A stretch of 64,000 nt of DNA from Coprinus comatus (GCA_034638255.1 JAWPGT010000006.1:496001-560000), one strand, 5' to 3'; shown: positions 39,661 to 52,162, counted from the stretch's first letter. Program-made: numbers and translations. The notes: generated by a model not told the origin, from the letters alone.

Positions 39661-41756
39661 TTATGTTCCCTGCATAATTTCGAAATACGCAGTATATTCG
39701 TCTGGCGTCATCAAATCCTGGTCTTCCTCCGTCACCTTCGAAAATGGGACAGGGTTACCATTAACTATTTTAGAATATTGTTTATTGTCAGTCACACACC
39801 AAACTTTAAAATGAAAATATGACGTGGAATGAAAAAGAAGAAATAGTACTGACCATAAACAATGAGGTCTTCTTCCACACCAGCCCCATTTGTTCCTTCC
39901 GCAGCGTTATACCCATTCTCCATTGACACATCTTCGTAACCATGTCCGTAATCGTTCTTTACACCATGAACAACACCATTTCCGTTCACAGATGGTACCC
40001 CATTCGTCTCCTTGTGGTACCCATTAACGCCATTAGTAAGACCATTAACACCATTTGTCGTTTCAGCGGGTGACGCCCCAGGACTCAATTTCACGGCTTT
40101 ACCAGCTTTGGCACCTTCATCTTCATCAGACCTTGACCGTTTCCTATAAGCATTTAACGAATCAAGGTATTCAACATTTGGTTTCCGGTCTTCGTCATCA
40201 TCGTTGATATCTCCAAGATCTGACGAATGAGAACCCCCTGTGAGTGTCGTTGGTGTTGGGGTAGGGTATGCCGAGACATTCGTAGATGCCGCCAATGATG
40301 CATAATACTGATCATAATCTATAAACACGTAGTTAGATTGGGATAGAAAAATACAATGAGCTGCAACTCACAATCCCCATCATCGTTCCTAATCTTAGGT
40401 TTCTCTTCTTCCACATGATGTGAAAACGATAGCATATTTTGGTGATTCGGTTGATCAATATGCCTATGCACCACGCCCAAACCCTTCAAAATGTCATCAT
40501 TCGAACTTGTGCTAATACCACTGACAGCAGCAGCAGCTTCTGCTCTCGCATTCTCCTTAATTCCCAAAGATGTCAAATCTCCTGTAATCGTGCTCTTCAA
40601 ATGCCAAGCAGGCAGTGCATTTTGCTGACGTTTAAGTTCTGCCTCTGCTGCACGTTCTTGACGACGTGTAGCTTCATCTTTGTCCATAGCCATCATGATA
40701 CCCACACCCTCATCTGCTTTCTTGTTCGGATCAGAACCGGCAACCTTGAGTCCACCATGTATTTGGGCACCCTTTTGTTTGTCGGATTCGGTGGCATGAG
40801 TTTTCACCCATGCAGCTACATCAAATCTGTTTTACTTGTGTCATGATGGGCTCAAATTGATGAACAAGACGGGATACTCACGCAGGCAACACCATAGCTT
40901 CGCTCTTCTGCAACCCTTCTCTGATAAACCGCATCTGGTGATTGAACCTCTGCATTCGATCTTTGCTCCCTTGCACACTCTCCGTGTTCTCGTTGTCAAC
41001 CACCTCTGCATGGCAGATTTCGCAAACCATGATTCCTCTCATAAAGTCCATCAACTTGTCGACTTCGAGGGGAGTATATGATTGTTTGCATTGAGTACAA
41101 ACATATCCCCTGTTGTCCAATTCCTATAATCAAAGGTCAGAGCCAGGCGAATTAATGAGAGAAAAGGGAGGCATACGTTACGCAACGAGGAATCAATGAT
41201 ATGTCTCATTTTTGCAACCCTCCATTTCACGACGTTGCAAAAGTGCTGATAGTCGATGTAGTAGTACTGTTTCCCAACAGACCTCTGCGCGCCTTCTTTC
41301 AATTCGTTTTGTCTGTAACTGCAAGTGCCAGAACCCAATATAAACGTAACATAAAAGGACAATCATGCAAAAAGGCATTGTTTAGCATACTGTGTGGTAA
41401 AAGAGAGACGTGTTAAAAGAGTACTTGCACTTTGACAAGACAATCGTTATTAAGCACTGCAATGACTTTATTCAGCTCTTTCGGTTGGAGTCCCATTCTA
41501 CCGGCCAGATCATCGTCTTTGAGGCTACATATTCCACGACGCGGAAAGGGGAAAAGTGTCAACATCCAAATTGAATCACAAAAAAAGAGTCGCAGCTGAA
41601 CGTAATGATACAAAACTTTAAAAAAAGATCCGAGCATACTTACACCGGATGCCTGGCAAGTTGGTCCATGATGATTGTAAACTTGGGCTCGTAGAATGCT
41701 CTCGAGACATGTTGGACGAGCAATCGCAAAGTCTCTTGGTCCTCCTTTGTCGCCAT
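39661..41756 (-). CDS. TFA1: Transcription initiation factor TFIIE alpha subunit
   Basis: TFIIE alpha recruits and stimulates TFIIH at RNA polymerase II promoters. The start at 41756 gives MATKEDQETLRLLVQHVSRA, followed across an intron by DDDLAGRMGLQPKELNKVIA, the winged-helix (TFIIE/HTH) domain. The next exon block gives QRSVGKQYYYIDYQHFCNVV and then a C4 zinc ribbon (YVCTQCKQSYTPLEVDKLM to MVCEICHAEV). The rest is an acidic, Asn/Gly-rich tail with repeats of NGVNG, and a final exon encoding VPFSKVTEEDQDLMTPDEYT, an acidic helix of the kind that contacts TFIIH, with stop TAA at 39661-39663. At least six exons; about 480 residues. A long alternative frame across the first exon on the same strand (41413-41931) is a shadow. 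Confidence 0.9.
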
Positions 41757-41954
41757 ATATACTCGCACCAAGGCTAAGCCCTGAGGCCCGGACGAGAGTG
41801 GATTTCAAAGGGACGGTTGGTGGTTCAGCTGGAATTGCTGGCCGCTGTGTTGTGTTGTGCGCTGTGAGGCGACAGGGTGTTGTGACTGTGGTGGTAGTGA
41901 AGAAAGATGGGCGGAGTGGGTCCAACCGCATGCTATGTATTATGTAATACTATT

Positions 41955-42768
41955 CTAGTCAATCAGATATTTACGCTTGAAATATGCCCGCAAATGCAGA
42001 ATCTGCCATGTTCCAAGAGCTGCCAGCGCCAGAATACTGAACCACGCAAAGCTTTGCACTCGGACATTCGTTGAAGCTGTATTTGACCTTGATGAGCATT
42101 GGTCACTGCAGTCAACGACGGCCACGTACTGTTCGTTGATGTGAAGCGTTCTTCTCGTTTCTTGAGATATTCCATCTCGTCTACAATCTCCTTCACGACG
42201 CCCTCCAGCTTGCGCATCTCTGTCTCCAGACTCGACAGTGATTCCTGGTTTGCAATGGCACTGCAGGTGGTGTTAGCACACATACGGGTTACATCCAAGA
42301 ACAAGACATACTTGTAGTCCACAGCATCAGCACCAATGTCCACGTCAAGATCAATAATTCTCGATAGTTTCGCTGCCTTGTCATACGGTACTTCTGCATT
42401 GCTTTCAGTATTGACAATGGTGAGACGACATGACAATACTCACCACCCTCAATCCAGTTTCTCATACAAACACCGACCTCACCCTCTCCATGTGTCGTGA
42501 TAGCCAGCCTTGTCTCTCCCTTAATCCCCCTCTTACTCAAATACACATTCTTTTGTGGTGACGAATCGATAATCTCGATGTCTACACGCTGGTTGTCTCC
42601 TGGTCCTACGTTGGCGGTGGCAATAACCAATGTATTCGGATGTGCGGCGTTCCATATGCATTTTTGAGGTGGGTACTTGAACGCCTGAAGAGTAAATTTA
42701 ATAGCCACAGCCTGCTGAGACACGAGGAGGAGGAGAGCAACCCAGGACAGAACAGCCGGGAAGTGCAT
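41955..42768 (-). CDS. ERV25: p24-family cargo receptor Erv25
   Basis: p24 proteins cycle between ER and Golgi in COPII and COPI vesicles and sort GPI-anchored cargo. Four exons join in phase: 42444-42768, 42312-42393, 42130-42260 and 41955-42076, giving 219 residues. Visible features are a signal peptide (LSWVALLLLVSQQAVA), a GOLD domain with cysteine pair (KCIWNAAHPN and GVCMRNWIEG), a coiled coil (SLETEMRKLEGVVKEIVDEM), a single transmembrane helix (FAWFSILALAALGTWQIL) and a short cytosolic tail with YFKRKYLID, matching the aromatic plus dibasic coat-binding signal. An alternative acceptor upstream of the last exon would break the frame. It is tail-to-head with TFIIE alpha, about 200 bases away. 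Confidence 0.92.
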
Positions 42769-42832
42769 TAGTTAGGGTTGAGTGCAAGAGGGTACGATAC
42801 GTGTGATCCAATAATAATTAATTAATTATCCC

Positions 42833-44626
42833 TTAGCTATCCTCAAAGTCACATGCCCACCCAAGCTCGCACTCCACACCTGGCAGGCTCTTGACGTCCT
42901 CAAGGATCCACTTGGGTCCACTGCAGCACTCAAACACAAATTTAAGCGTACGCTGTCGCAAAACGCTTATCCCCCCGACCTCAAGTCCAAGTCCAAGTCT
43001 TTGTCGCACAAAACTTGGCAATGCGCGCTCGTCACAACATCCCTCGAATTCATCATCGACATTCGTACTAAATTCCACAAACGCAAGTGTGATCCGCTCA
43101 AGCGACGGAAGAAGCACATTCTGTCTGTACCGTTCTGATGGGCTCGTGGTCATTACGATAGATGAAGATGCCCGCTGCAACGACGTCTGTGCAAGGATGG
43201 GAAACAACACCGTCGCAGTGTACCCAGACACTTCCTGAAGATGTTCCACTTTGTCTAGTAGCGCCAGGAAATGTACCAAGTGCGTTTCCCATATTTTTAT
43301 TGTGTGCTTGAGCTTGAATAATGACAAATTCAAGGATCTGAACCCTCCCTTGTCCTCGTACACTTTATGCAAGCACCTTGTCAATGCACCGAATATTTCA
43401 ATCACCAGCTCAAGATGGCGCTCAGATTCACTTGCACTCCCAAACTCGAACAAAAAATGAATTAGACGATGTCCCTCTGGTGGGTCCAACTCGTTCGACC
43501 CACATGCGGTTTGCCGTATCCATTCCTCCACCCCTTCTTCGATTTTGATAGTCAATTCCTCCATGGAGGGATGTACAAGAAGTGATTTATCCTTCCTCTC
43601 TCTCGCCTCTTTCATCGTTTCATACGGGGTCTTTAGTATATCCTCCATATTCTCTGCTCTGATCTTCCTCTCCGTCAGGAACTCGCACAGTATTCTTACT
43701 GCATGCATATTATTGGCCCTCTTTGCATCTATATGGATTGCACATTGTCCCGGCAACACCAACTTTGTCAGAAGTTCACAACACTCCATCATAATCCCTT
43801 TCAATTCAACGCTCTTCAATCTCTTCAGAAGCACCTTTGCCGCTTCCTCGGGATACTCCGGCTCTACCTCGTCCGCAAACATATTCCTTAGGATCAATCT
43901 CTCCAACGATGGTGTCTGCCTCAAGACACCCAACCACTCCCACACGGACATGGTCCGTTGCATTTGATCCGTCACATGCAATGACGTCAATGATCTAGCC
44001 CAAGGTAATGACAATCTCAGAGTCGAAGTACCCAGTCCCAGACAAACCATGGCCAACGATAAACTCTGTAGTTTCGGTGCGTTTCCTCTAAACAATCCAC
44101 TCGACAATTTCAACATCGACTCCTCGCTGTCCATCATTGGTTGGTTTAATCCAAACGCAACACGTGCCGCCGTAATTTCATCCATTCTAACACCGCTTTT
44201 AATCGTCAGCGATTCCAACAACGGTGCTTCGTAGCGGTTGAGGGCATCAAGTATTACTCGTAAGTCCATCTTGTTTTCGACAGTAATATGCAGTTTTTGT
44301 ATCCGTTTCATTTCACGCAGGATGATGTTCCATACATTGCCTGCACGGTGTCGCGTGGGTCGAGGAACGGAATAATTGAGGTTGGGATTGGCCACAACGT
44401 TCAGTGGACATGAGCCACTCCTTCGGAGAACTTCAGCAACCCACCGAGGACCGTCTCGGGTGTTCAGCGTGGATGCCCAGATTACTGGAGCTTGGGAGAG
44501 AACGGAACGCCAATGGTTGCACACATGCGAGAGAATGCGTGGACTTGTGGTGGAAAGTACAAAGATATGCTGGAGAAGCTCTGGGGGGAGTTTGTTGATA
44601 GGCCTACAGGGATTGAAAGGAGGCAT
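42833..44626 (-). CDS. F-box protein, intronless, 597 aa
   Basis: The N-terminus carries an F-box (about residues 9-50: INKLPPELLQHIFVLSTTSP, ILSHVCNHWRSVLSQAPVIW), the Skp1-binding motif of SCF ubiquitin ligases. The remainder is a leucine-rich, repeat-like region typical of the very large Agaricomycete F-box family (APLLESLTIKSG, APKLQSLSLAMV, SLERLILRNMF). The gene is a single exon, beginning at the first ATG of the frame and ending 65 bases before the ERV25 start. Substrate unknown. Such genes evolve by rapid birth and death in mushrooms. Confidence 0.85.
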   Translation of the reverse strand: MPPFNPCRPINKLPPELLQHIFVLSTTSPRILSHVCNHWRSVLSQAPVIWASTLNTRDGPRWVAEVLRRSGSCPLNVVANPNLNYSVPRPTRHRAGNVWNIILREMKRIQKLHITVENKMDLRVILDALNRYEAPLLESLTIKSGVRMDEITAARVAFGLNQPMMDSEESMLKLSSGLFRGNAPKLQSLSLAMVCLGLGTSTLRLSLPWARSLTSLHVTDQMQRTMSVWEWLGVLRQTPSLERLILRNMFADEVEPEYPEEAAKVLLKRLKSVELKGIMMECCELLTKLVLPGQCAIHIDAKRANNMHAVRILCEFLTERKIRAENMEDILKTPYETMKEARERKDKSLLVHPSMEELTIKIEEGVEEWIRQTACGSNELDPPEGHRLIHFLFEFGSASESERHLELVIEIFGALTRCLHKVYEDKGGFRSLNLSLFKLKHTIKIWETHLVHFLALLDKVEHLQEVSGYTATVLFPILAQTSLQRASSSIVMTTSPSERYRQNVLLPSLERITLAFVEFSTNVDDEFEGCCDERALPSFVRQRLGLGLEVGGISVLRQRTLKFVFECCSGPKWILEDVKSLPGVECELGWACDFEDS

Positions 44627-44750
44627 ATGGATCGATGAGAGTGATAACAGCGTTTATTGTCCAGAAACCGTGGGAACAATGACATAGATTAGAATAAATA
44701 CAATGATGTACAGCCAATCAACAAATAGAAAACAGAACAGAACACAACAT

Positions 44751-45356
44751 CTATTTCGCACCAGCCGACGAGAATTCTACACAACCCATCAGTAACGTTC
44801 GCAACAGCAGCCAGGTGTTAACTCACTCGTCACAGACTTGGTGCCCTCAGAAATAGCGTGCTTGGCAAGCTCACCAGGCAGGATAAGGCGTACAGATGTT
44901 TGGATTTCACGGGAGGAGATTGTTGACTTCTTGGAATATGAAGCGAGCTCTGCAACCCAAGTCAGCACTGTCCGATATACAAGTATGCATTTGACTCACT
45001 GGAAGCCTCAGTGGCAATGCGCTCAAAGATATCGTTGACGAAAGAGTTAAGGATGGCCATAGCCTTGTTGGAGATACCAGTGTCAGGGTGAACCTGCTTG
45101 AGTACTAGAATGGAAAAGTGGGTCAGATAGAGTCGGGATTTTTCTTTTTGAACCAAAGCGACATACCCTTGTAGATGTAACTGGAGTAGGTCTCCTTTCG
45201 GACCTTCTTGCGCTTCTTCTTTTCACCATCGGCACCTGTGGATGCAGGCTTCGATGTCTTCTTTGCAGCCTTGGAAGCCTCAGAGGACTTGGCGGGGGCC
45301 TTGGAGGCAGTGGAGGCAGGGGCTTTGCCGGCGGTGGAAGCAGGTTTGGGAGCCAT
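44751..45356 (-). CDS. HTB1: Histone H2B
   Basis: Core histone H2B of the nucleosome. Four exons join in phase: 45167-45356, 45000-45104, 44827-44949 and 44751-44776, giving 147 residues. The N-terminal tail is Ala/Lys/Ser-rich ([20 protein letters not shown]), the histone fold contains [40 protein letters not shown] and [20 protein letters not shown], and the C-terminus [18 protein letters not shown] includes the lysine that is ubiquitylated in other fungi. A TATA-like TATATAA lies about 60 bases upstream on the minus strand (plus 45413-45422). It is divergent to H2A. Confidence 0.97.
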
Positions 45357-45623
45357 TTGAGTGAGGTATAGGTGGGGTTTGAGTATGGATGGAGGCTGAG
45401 ATGGATCAAGAAGGTTATATACTGTTGGACGCGTGAGTTTGTCGCTGTTTGTCGCCAGCGCGCTTTGTTGAGTTGTTGATTGCCAAAATAACGCGATGCA
45501 AGCTGCACGTGACCCGGAATGCTCATATAAATATGTTTGCACACCTTTACCATTGCTTCTTCATCTCTTCTTGCCCGTAGCTCTGCCACTTCACACCTCC
45601 ATCGCCTAACTTACGCGTCTAAC
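45357..45623. promoter_or_regulatory. 267-bp divergent histone H2B/H2A promoter
   Basis: Two ACGCGT hexamers (45429-45434 and 45613-45618, the latter in the H2A leader) and one CACGTG (45506-45511) lie between the divergent histone genes. TATA-like boxes point both ways: TATAAAT at 45526-45532 for H2A and the reverse of TATATAA at 45413-45422 for H2B. This fits S-phase co-expression of the pair. Confidence 0.65.
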
Positions 45624-46201
<578 letters not shown>

Positions 46202-46473
46202 AGTGTTACATATTTCGACTTGTTTTCCTTGCTTTTCATTCACCTTTTGTACTGCATATGTATTATTCTCTCCATGTCCACCTTACCATCGGCTTAATTG
46301 GCATATAATATTTAATACCGTGGGAATATACCCAATCGAGAAGAGCACGTGCACAGACCCTTCCACGACATTGGACACGTCGCGTGGTAATCCAAGTTCA
46401 CATACGTCTCCTATGACCATCCCCTCCTAGGTTATTCCCACAACTGCAAGGATACCCGTTCATTCGATACCTC

Positions 46474-47308
46474 ATGGCCAAAGACACAAAGAACGATCAA
46501 AGGGCCACATCTGAGCCTCCGGACAGACCAACAGGTCCTCTCTCCATCCCCGTGCCAGCAGAAACAAGAGAAGTCATCAAAGTCAACAATGCAAACCTCA
46601 CGGAGCTCAAGAACGCTTGTGATGATTCGGTCAAACGGTATCTCGCACGGCCAGAATTGTTCAATCAAATACACCTACACACGGACGTGAGATTGGGACT
46701 CGGATGGCTCAGCGTGTTCGTGGCTGCTGGTACGGCGTTCTATGGGTGGAAAGTGGAGTTTGAACAAAGCAAACCGGTGGTTTGGATTGGTGTTGTCTTG
46801 TGAGTACTTTCCATTATCCTCTCGCTCGTGTGTGTTGACCGTGGCCATGGATAGGTATGTCATTTTGACGAGTGTACAAACTCTGTATGCATACTTTGTG
46901 GAGGGTAATACAGTTTTCGTTGGCAAACGCAAAACATTCTCTAAACGGGTACGTTCTTTTCCCTACTTCCCCTAACCCCTATCATTTGTAATATTTACTT
47001 TTCTCCCGTTTTTGTGGTAACCACACATCTCTTAGATTATAACCGAAAGAATCTCAATTTCATCCAAAACTCGACCAACATCCAAACCCAAAACTAAATC
47101 AGAAAAAGCAATCCCTCCTGCATATACACTTAACATCTCATACGTCAGATCAACAAATGCAGGAAAATCACTATTAGCAAAAGGCAAATCAACGGTTGTA
47201 AAATCGTACACTGAGTTTTTTGATGAAAAAGGAGTGTTGCACCAAGAGAAGTTTGAGAAATGGGTTGGTGAGGCGGTAGAGGGTGCTATGGATGGGAAAA
47301 ATGATTAG
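46474..47308 (+). CDS. SPC2: Signal peptidase complex subunit 2 (Spc2/SPC25)
   Basis: A non-catalytic subunit of the ER signal peptidase complex, contacting the Sec61 translocon. Exons 46474-46799, 46855-46948 and 47036-47308 join in phase, giving 230 residues. It has an N-terminal cytosolic segment (KVNNANLTELKNACDDSVKR), two transmembrane helices (LGLGWLSVFVAAGTAFYGW and a second from VVWIGVVLYVILTSVQTLYA), then a cytosolic domain with KTRPTSKP, STVVKSYTEFFDEKGVLHQE and KFEKWVGEAVEGAM, all typical of SPC2. CACGTG lies upstream at 46346-46351. Same direction as H2A. Confidence 0.9.
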
Positions 47309-48201
47309 TCGTCCTTTTTTCGATGAAGGAAAGAGGTAAAAACACGAGTAAAGGATGTTACGGTTCGAACCTTTGACAACCTTTTTTTTGTACCATATGC
47401 TATCGTTTAGAACTCGTCACTTTCGCCTTTTCTTTTCTCTTTCTGGTTTAGGGAGTTTACCTCTCCAACTTGAGCGTGACGATTGGTCTTTGGGAGCCGG
47501 GTAGTCCGTAGAACAGCTGGTTATCCCTGCATATTATGCACCATGACTCATTTACACACCAATCTCCCTCGTTTTATCGAGTGAAGTTTAAAGCTTAAAA
47601 TACCTGATGGATCCACTACGGACCCCCATTGCATTCATGTGTAAGCTAGAAGCTGACCCTCTTCGAGGTTCTGTATCACAAATGGTTACGATATATCCCA
47701 CTATCTACGAGCTCCGACATATTACAAAAGAATTTTCACGAGTTTTCAAGTTTGCCGTGTCAAACAACTATCTACCACTTATCTACACCCTTTCTAGAAT
47801 GACTATACATGTGATGAGGTTCTTTTCTCTGCTAGAAGCGTATTCTCCAGGTATCCTCCGCCTAATTTACGCAACCGTGTTTCTTTTGGATCTCTATTGG
47901 TTTGGGGCCTTGTGAAGAATCCCACAAACTACATCACAAAATAACTTCAAGCTTTCGGCACCGGATTTAAAACTAGCGATGGGTATCTTCTGTATGCGCC
48001 AAGTGTATGGTCAGAAGTTTTCCAGAGGTAAAGAACGTCCTAGAATGTCTCATCCACTCCAAAGTGCTCGTCACAGAAGATGAGGTGACGTCATTTAAAA
48101 GAACATATAATATTTGGTATTGCAGTTGGACGGGACTATATAAACCTAGCAAGAAAACTCACACCTGCTTCTTCATAACACCTTCCCAACTCATTAGAAC
48201 A
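47309..48201. other. Intergenic, SPC2 to hemerythrin-like gene
   Basis: A 102-codon open frame at 47607-47915 encodes a somewhat hydrophobic peptide with no recognised motif and is not called as a gene. A TATATAAA box at 48137-48144 lies 58 bases before the next start codon and probably belongs to it. Confidence 0.5.
48137..48144 (+). promoter_or_regulatory. TATA box of the hemerythrin-like gene
   Basis: TATATAAA 58 bases upstream of the ATG, a normal TATA spacing for a fungal gene with a short leader. It suggests inducible expression. Confidence 0.5.
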
Positions 48202-48981
48202 ATGGCTTCAAATGCAAGCATCGAGACAATCTCCAACTCTATTACCACCGACCATCGTGAAGTATGGCCGCTTTTGCGTAGTTCTGTGTATTGTTCTCAA
48301 GGTTATATGCTGACACGGTGTTTAATGTAGATATATGCGTACTACGACAAATATGTTGAGAACGCAGGCAACATTGATGCTCAAACTCGCTGGGCCAATC
48401 AGTTGATCTGGGAAGTCGCAAGGCATTCTATCGGTGAAGAGCTCGTCGTTTATCCTTTGCTCGAGAAGCATTTGGGAGCAAAGGGGAAGCAGATGGCCGA
48501 TGAAGACCGCAACGCCCACCAGGTATCTCATTCACTTTTCCTGTGCTAAGCGATTCTGAAATCTTCAACTTTTCTAGTATATAAAAGATGGACTCGCTAA
48601 GATTGAAAAGCTGACTCCAGGTAGCCAAGAGCATGCCGCTCTGTTGAAAGACATCATCGACCATCTCAAGGCACATGCTAACGAAGAAGAGACGAGAGAT
48701 TTGCCTGCGCTTGAGAAGGCCATCTCTGTTGATGATAGCATTAGCGCGTCCAAGAGCTTTTCCAGGACCAAGAACTTCGTTCCCACTAGGTATGGCATTG
48801 CTCTCCGATTTATTGAATATCATCTCACGATCGCTTCAGGTCTCATCCTAATGCACCAAACAAACCACCCTTTGAGACACTCGCTGGATTTATGACGGCA
48901 CCAATTGACAAGTTGAAGGATGCGTTTTCCAAGTTCCCTTCTGCGGAAGAAAGGGAGAAGGTTTCTCAGGCAGTCAATTAA
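48202..48981 (+). CDS. Hemerythrin HHE-domain protein, 201 aa
   Basis: HHE-domain proteins form four-helix bundles that can hold a di-iron centre through His and Glu ligands. Exons 48202-48261, 48331-48522, 48578-48789 and 48840-48981 join in phase. Helices include SITTDHREIYAYYDKYVE, NQLIWEVARHSIGEELVVYP, MADEDRNAHQYIKDGLAKIE and DIIDHLKAHANEEETRDLPA, with His residues placed near Glu as in the H..HxxxE and HxxEE patterns. Similar fungal proteins are cytosolic with poorly known roles (oxygen, nitric oxide or stress related). The C-terminus (FETLAGFMTAPIDKLKDAFS) matches the fungal family. Confidence 0.88.
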
Positions 48982-49259
48982 TCAAATACCTGAATAGGAA
49001 TATACACATTGTATTATTAAAATTCTCAAGCTTTATCAGCTTCGTAATTTCTCTGAGCCCATGAGGAACCCATAAATTTTCAATGAGGAACCAATATTGT
49101 CATTCATAAACTTCACCGAAGAGGGAAACTATAATCACAGTGGAGACCGCTTGCTGGATCACCGAGGCATCGTGGTAGCTTCCTTGCTCTCCTTCCTCTG
49201 TGCATTTCTCGCTTGCTCCCTGATGTGTAGTACTACCCTACATGCGAGTATAAGGTGCA

Positions 49260-50243
49260 TCACACGTTCCACTCCATTAAAATATAGCTCAGTTGGCATC
49301 CATGGTAAGGGTCAGCGTGGTACAACTCCCACATAATCAACAGGTTCAGATAGTCTCGCTGTAAAAAGAAATTAGCATGGAACATGACATTAGAGAAAAC
49401 GGAAATACTACTTAAAACTCACGGGGAATTTTAGAATGACGATGGCATTGAGCAAGCAAAGACCTAGCAATAGAGGTGGAAAATTAGTTACATGCGCGAT
49501 CTCTTTGTAGACAAGGTATCCACCAAAAAGATAGAATATCGTAATTGACGCCCAAAGTATTCACAAATATCAATACGCTTTGAATCCAATTACAAATTAA
49601 AAATCTTACCGTCCCCTATATATGTTTGCCGCAAGTTTAGAACCCCCGCCTTATTTTTCTATGGAAGAGAAAATGTCAATATCGACCACAGAGTATCACT
49701 GAACGTATAACATACTGACAGGTTTTGATTTCCTGTATGACCATCAATAGTAGGAGAGCTATTTTAGATTTCCAGTTATCATCAACGAATAACTCCTCAA
49801 TTATAAATATGAATTACCCAGATCATAAACCATAACCACAAGATATTCTGCAGAGAGTGTGCCCTTACCATCGTCCTTTGCAATACATCCTAGGAGCTTT
49901 AGAACAGCGACGCTTGAGCTATAATATCATAGGGTTGGTTATATGTACTTTCCGCAGAACGCAAGTGTGCTCCCACAACGGTGAGCCCCCTCCCCCCCTA
50001 ATTATATTTACGAAAGCTGCAGCAAATAACCCTTATGTCAATTTACGACCCTTTTCCCAAACATCCCAAGTCCTAAGAGTCAGAATCACTACACAATGCC
50101 CAGGTTTAGAGTTAATAGTGACCAAAGTTCTATAAATACTATGAATACTTGAATGGGATGACACCACTTACATTAATCTGCTGTGACTTTGTAACACCCA
50201 CTGCAAGCTTTTGAGGAGGTTGAAGTTGTTTGATAGCAGCCAT
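49260..50243 (-). CDS. Doubtful multi-exon membrane protein
   Basis: Several short segments look like exons of a membrane protein: a start at 50243 (MAAIKQLQPPQKLAVGVTKS, donor GTAAGTGG), then NILWLWFMIW, ALLLLMVIQEIKT, KNKAGVLNLRQTYIGDG, ASITIFYLFGGYLVYKEIAH and LCLLNAIVILKFP joined by a good intron to RDYLNLLIMWELYHADPYHG and a stop at 49260-49262. I could not join all segments in one phase, and the segment between exon 1 and the first helix is unresolved. The order of helices and the GDG motif faintly recall basidiomycete seven-helix families. It may be a real gene with tiny exons or a decayed one. Confidence 0.3.
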
Positions 50244-50714
50244 TATAAGGTCCACGGAAGTGTATTAGTCAAAAGGTTATCCGGGGAATTTCAACTGTAG
50301 CGGCCTTCATACTATGCTCTGTACTTATCACAAAGAGCTTGGATAAAGCCTAGTACTAATGTCAGATAAAATAGAACCACCCTATCACTTCCTCTCCAGA
50401 ACTTGGTCGAGTAACATCAGTAAGCAATGTCATCTAGGCTATATCCATCTGGTAGCTATGGTGGTCCTGGCCTGGCAGTTTTTAAAATGGCTGTCTATAG
50501 CCTGAGGGCCAACGTTACAAATGAAGATAAAGAGAAGAGAAGTTTTGATTTATTGTGGGAGGCCAAAAAATCAATAATGGGCATCCACGTGTAGTTATAC
50601 AAGTTTTTCCAAGTTCACATTTGCGCCAGAAAATTGAACGGGGAGTCAAACGGTTGCTCTAATCTAAGCACTCTGATAAAACTTATACATTCAAACAATA
50701 CATAGTACTAACGT
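50244..50714. other. Intergenic, no gene seen
   Basis: AT-rich; a CACGTG occurs at 50586-50591. No coding signal seen. Confidence 0.45.
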
Positions 50715-52162
50715 CTAAAGCTTCTCCTTTGCTTTCTTATCTGAATCATGTCCTAATACTGCTTTTGCCCGTCCAACGAAGCCCCACCCAATCTGCTTCG
50801 CAACATGAATCTGAACATTGAGCTCCTCAGCCATAGCCCACACGGTACCAGGGTTTTTCTGGAACTGGCGACCAACGAACACAACATCGGCCTGTCCCTT
50901 ATCCAACACACGTTGGGCAACGACGGCTTTATGGAGGGAGCCAACGGAACTGACTAACATCTTGTCACCAACTGCCTTTTTAGCTGCCTCTGCGAATGGT
51001 GCTTGATAGGCTTCACCAGGAATCAACTTTTGGCGAGGGTCCATTCCACCTGATGAGACGTCTAGCAAATCGACGCCGTGCTCTGCAAGAATAGGAGCAA
51101 GGCGGGCTGTATCCTCAATACGCCATGATGGCTCATTTGGTGCTACCTGCTCAAGCCATTCCGTCCCGGAAATACTATGCAATAGGTCAGCTTCATGAGT
51201 TTAAGATATATAAATGACACGAGACTGACCGAACAAATAATGGCATGTCCTGAGGAATAGTTGCCCTTATAACACCAACAACCTCAAGTAAAAGTCGAAT
51301 CCGGTTCTCGAAAGAACCTCCGTAGTCGTCGGTCCTCTGGTTTGCGTTCGGGCTTAGAAAAGAACTAAGAAGATAACCATGTGCGGAATGGATTTCAATG
51401 ACATCAAATCCAGCCTTCACAGCTCGCGCAGCTCCATCCTTGAAAGCCTTAACGACCTCTTTGATACCTTCTACTGTTAACGCCTTGGGCTGAGGATAGG
51501 TAGGATGGAAAGGTTTTGTGCTAGGACCCCAAACATCGTCTGGCCATCCACGTTCCACTGGTCCAGCGACGGCTATTGGTGAGCCTGGAATCCAAGGAGC
51601 CATGCATGAAGCTTTACGGCCAGCGTGTGCAAGCTGAATACCGATCTTTTGGTTCTGTGCATGGGCGAAAGTAGTGATAGCCTTCAAAGCCTCCATGTGG
51701 GCATCCGACCAAATCCCTACATCCTCTGGGCTGATACGACCGTTGGGGAGGACCGAAGTGGCTTCTGTCATTGTTAGGCCTGGGCCACGAGTGAAGATTC
51801 CACCGACTGTTTGCAGGGATTGCTATTAGATGAATTCATATGTCCAGTTACTAGAACGTACGATGAGCCATATGCCATGGTGTTATTATTCCGTTCTCTG
51901 CTGAGTATTGGCATAGTGGGGACAACTAGGAAAGTAAGAATAGATAAAATGAGGTTTTGATTTCCAGGGAGATAAAGAGGCTACCCACGAAAATTCTGTT
52001 CTGAAATTCAGTACCACGGATCTTGATGGGCTGGAATAAGGATGGGATAGGCTTGCCCTCTGGCTGAGGGTTGAGAGCGGTTCCAGATGGAATGACTTGG
52101 TGCGGTGTGAAGTAGGGAGCACCAGGTGCTGGGTCGTTAGTGATACGAACAGGGGTCGACAT
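50715..52162 (-). CDS. NADH:flavin oxidoreductase, YqjM-like old yellow enzyme
   Basis: An FMN-dependent ene-reductase with a TIM-barrel fold. The start at 52162 gives MSTPVRITNDPAPGAPYFTP; successive exons give LFQPIKIRGTEFQNRIFV, then SPLCQYSAENGIITPWHMAH, in which the cysteine matches the redox-sensitive Cys of the YqjM class. Further landmarks are KIGIQLAHAGRKAS, VIEIHSAHGYLLSSFLSP (His pair that binds substrate), NQRTDDYGGSFENRIRLLLE and, near the end, GQADVVFVGRQFQKNP (phosphate-binding region). The last exon ends GHDSDKKAKEKL. At least five exons; about 420 residues. It lies on the same strand as, but is not close in sequence to, the second enzyme at 58.1-60.0 kb. Confidence 0.92.

Noticed and set aside
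41413..41931. 172-codon minus-strand frame over TFIIE alpha exon 1
   Set aside because: The TFIIE alpha N-terminus is in another frame of the same strand and matches the family.
47340..47400. GGTTCGAACC-like string suggesting a tRNA T-arm
   Set aside because: No matching acceptor stem, D-arm or anticodon arm could be formed in the 90 bases around it.
47607..47915. 102-codon open frame with some hydrophobic stretches
   Set aside because: No motif, no splice partners, and in the upstream region of the hemerythrin-like gene; too weak to call.
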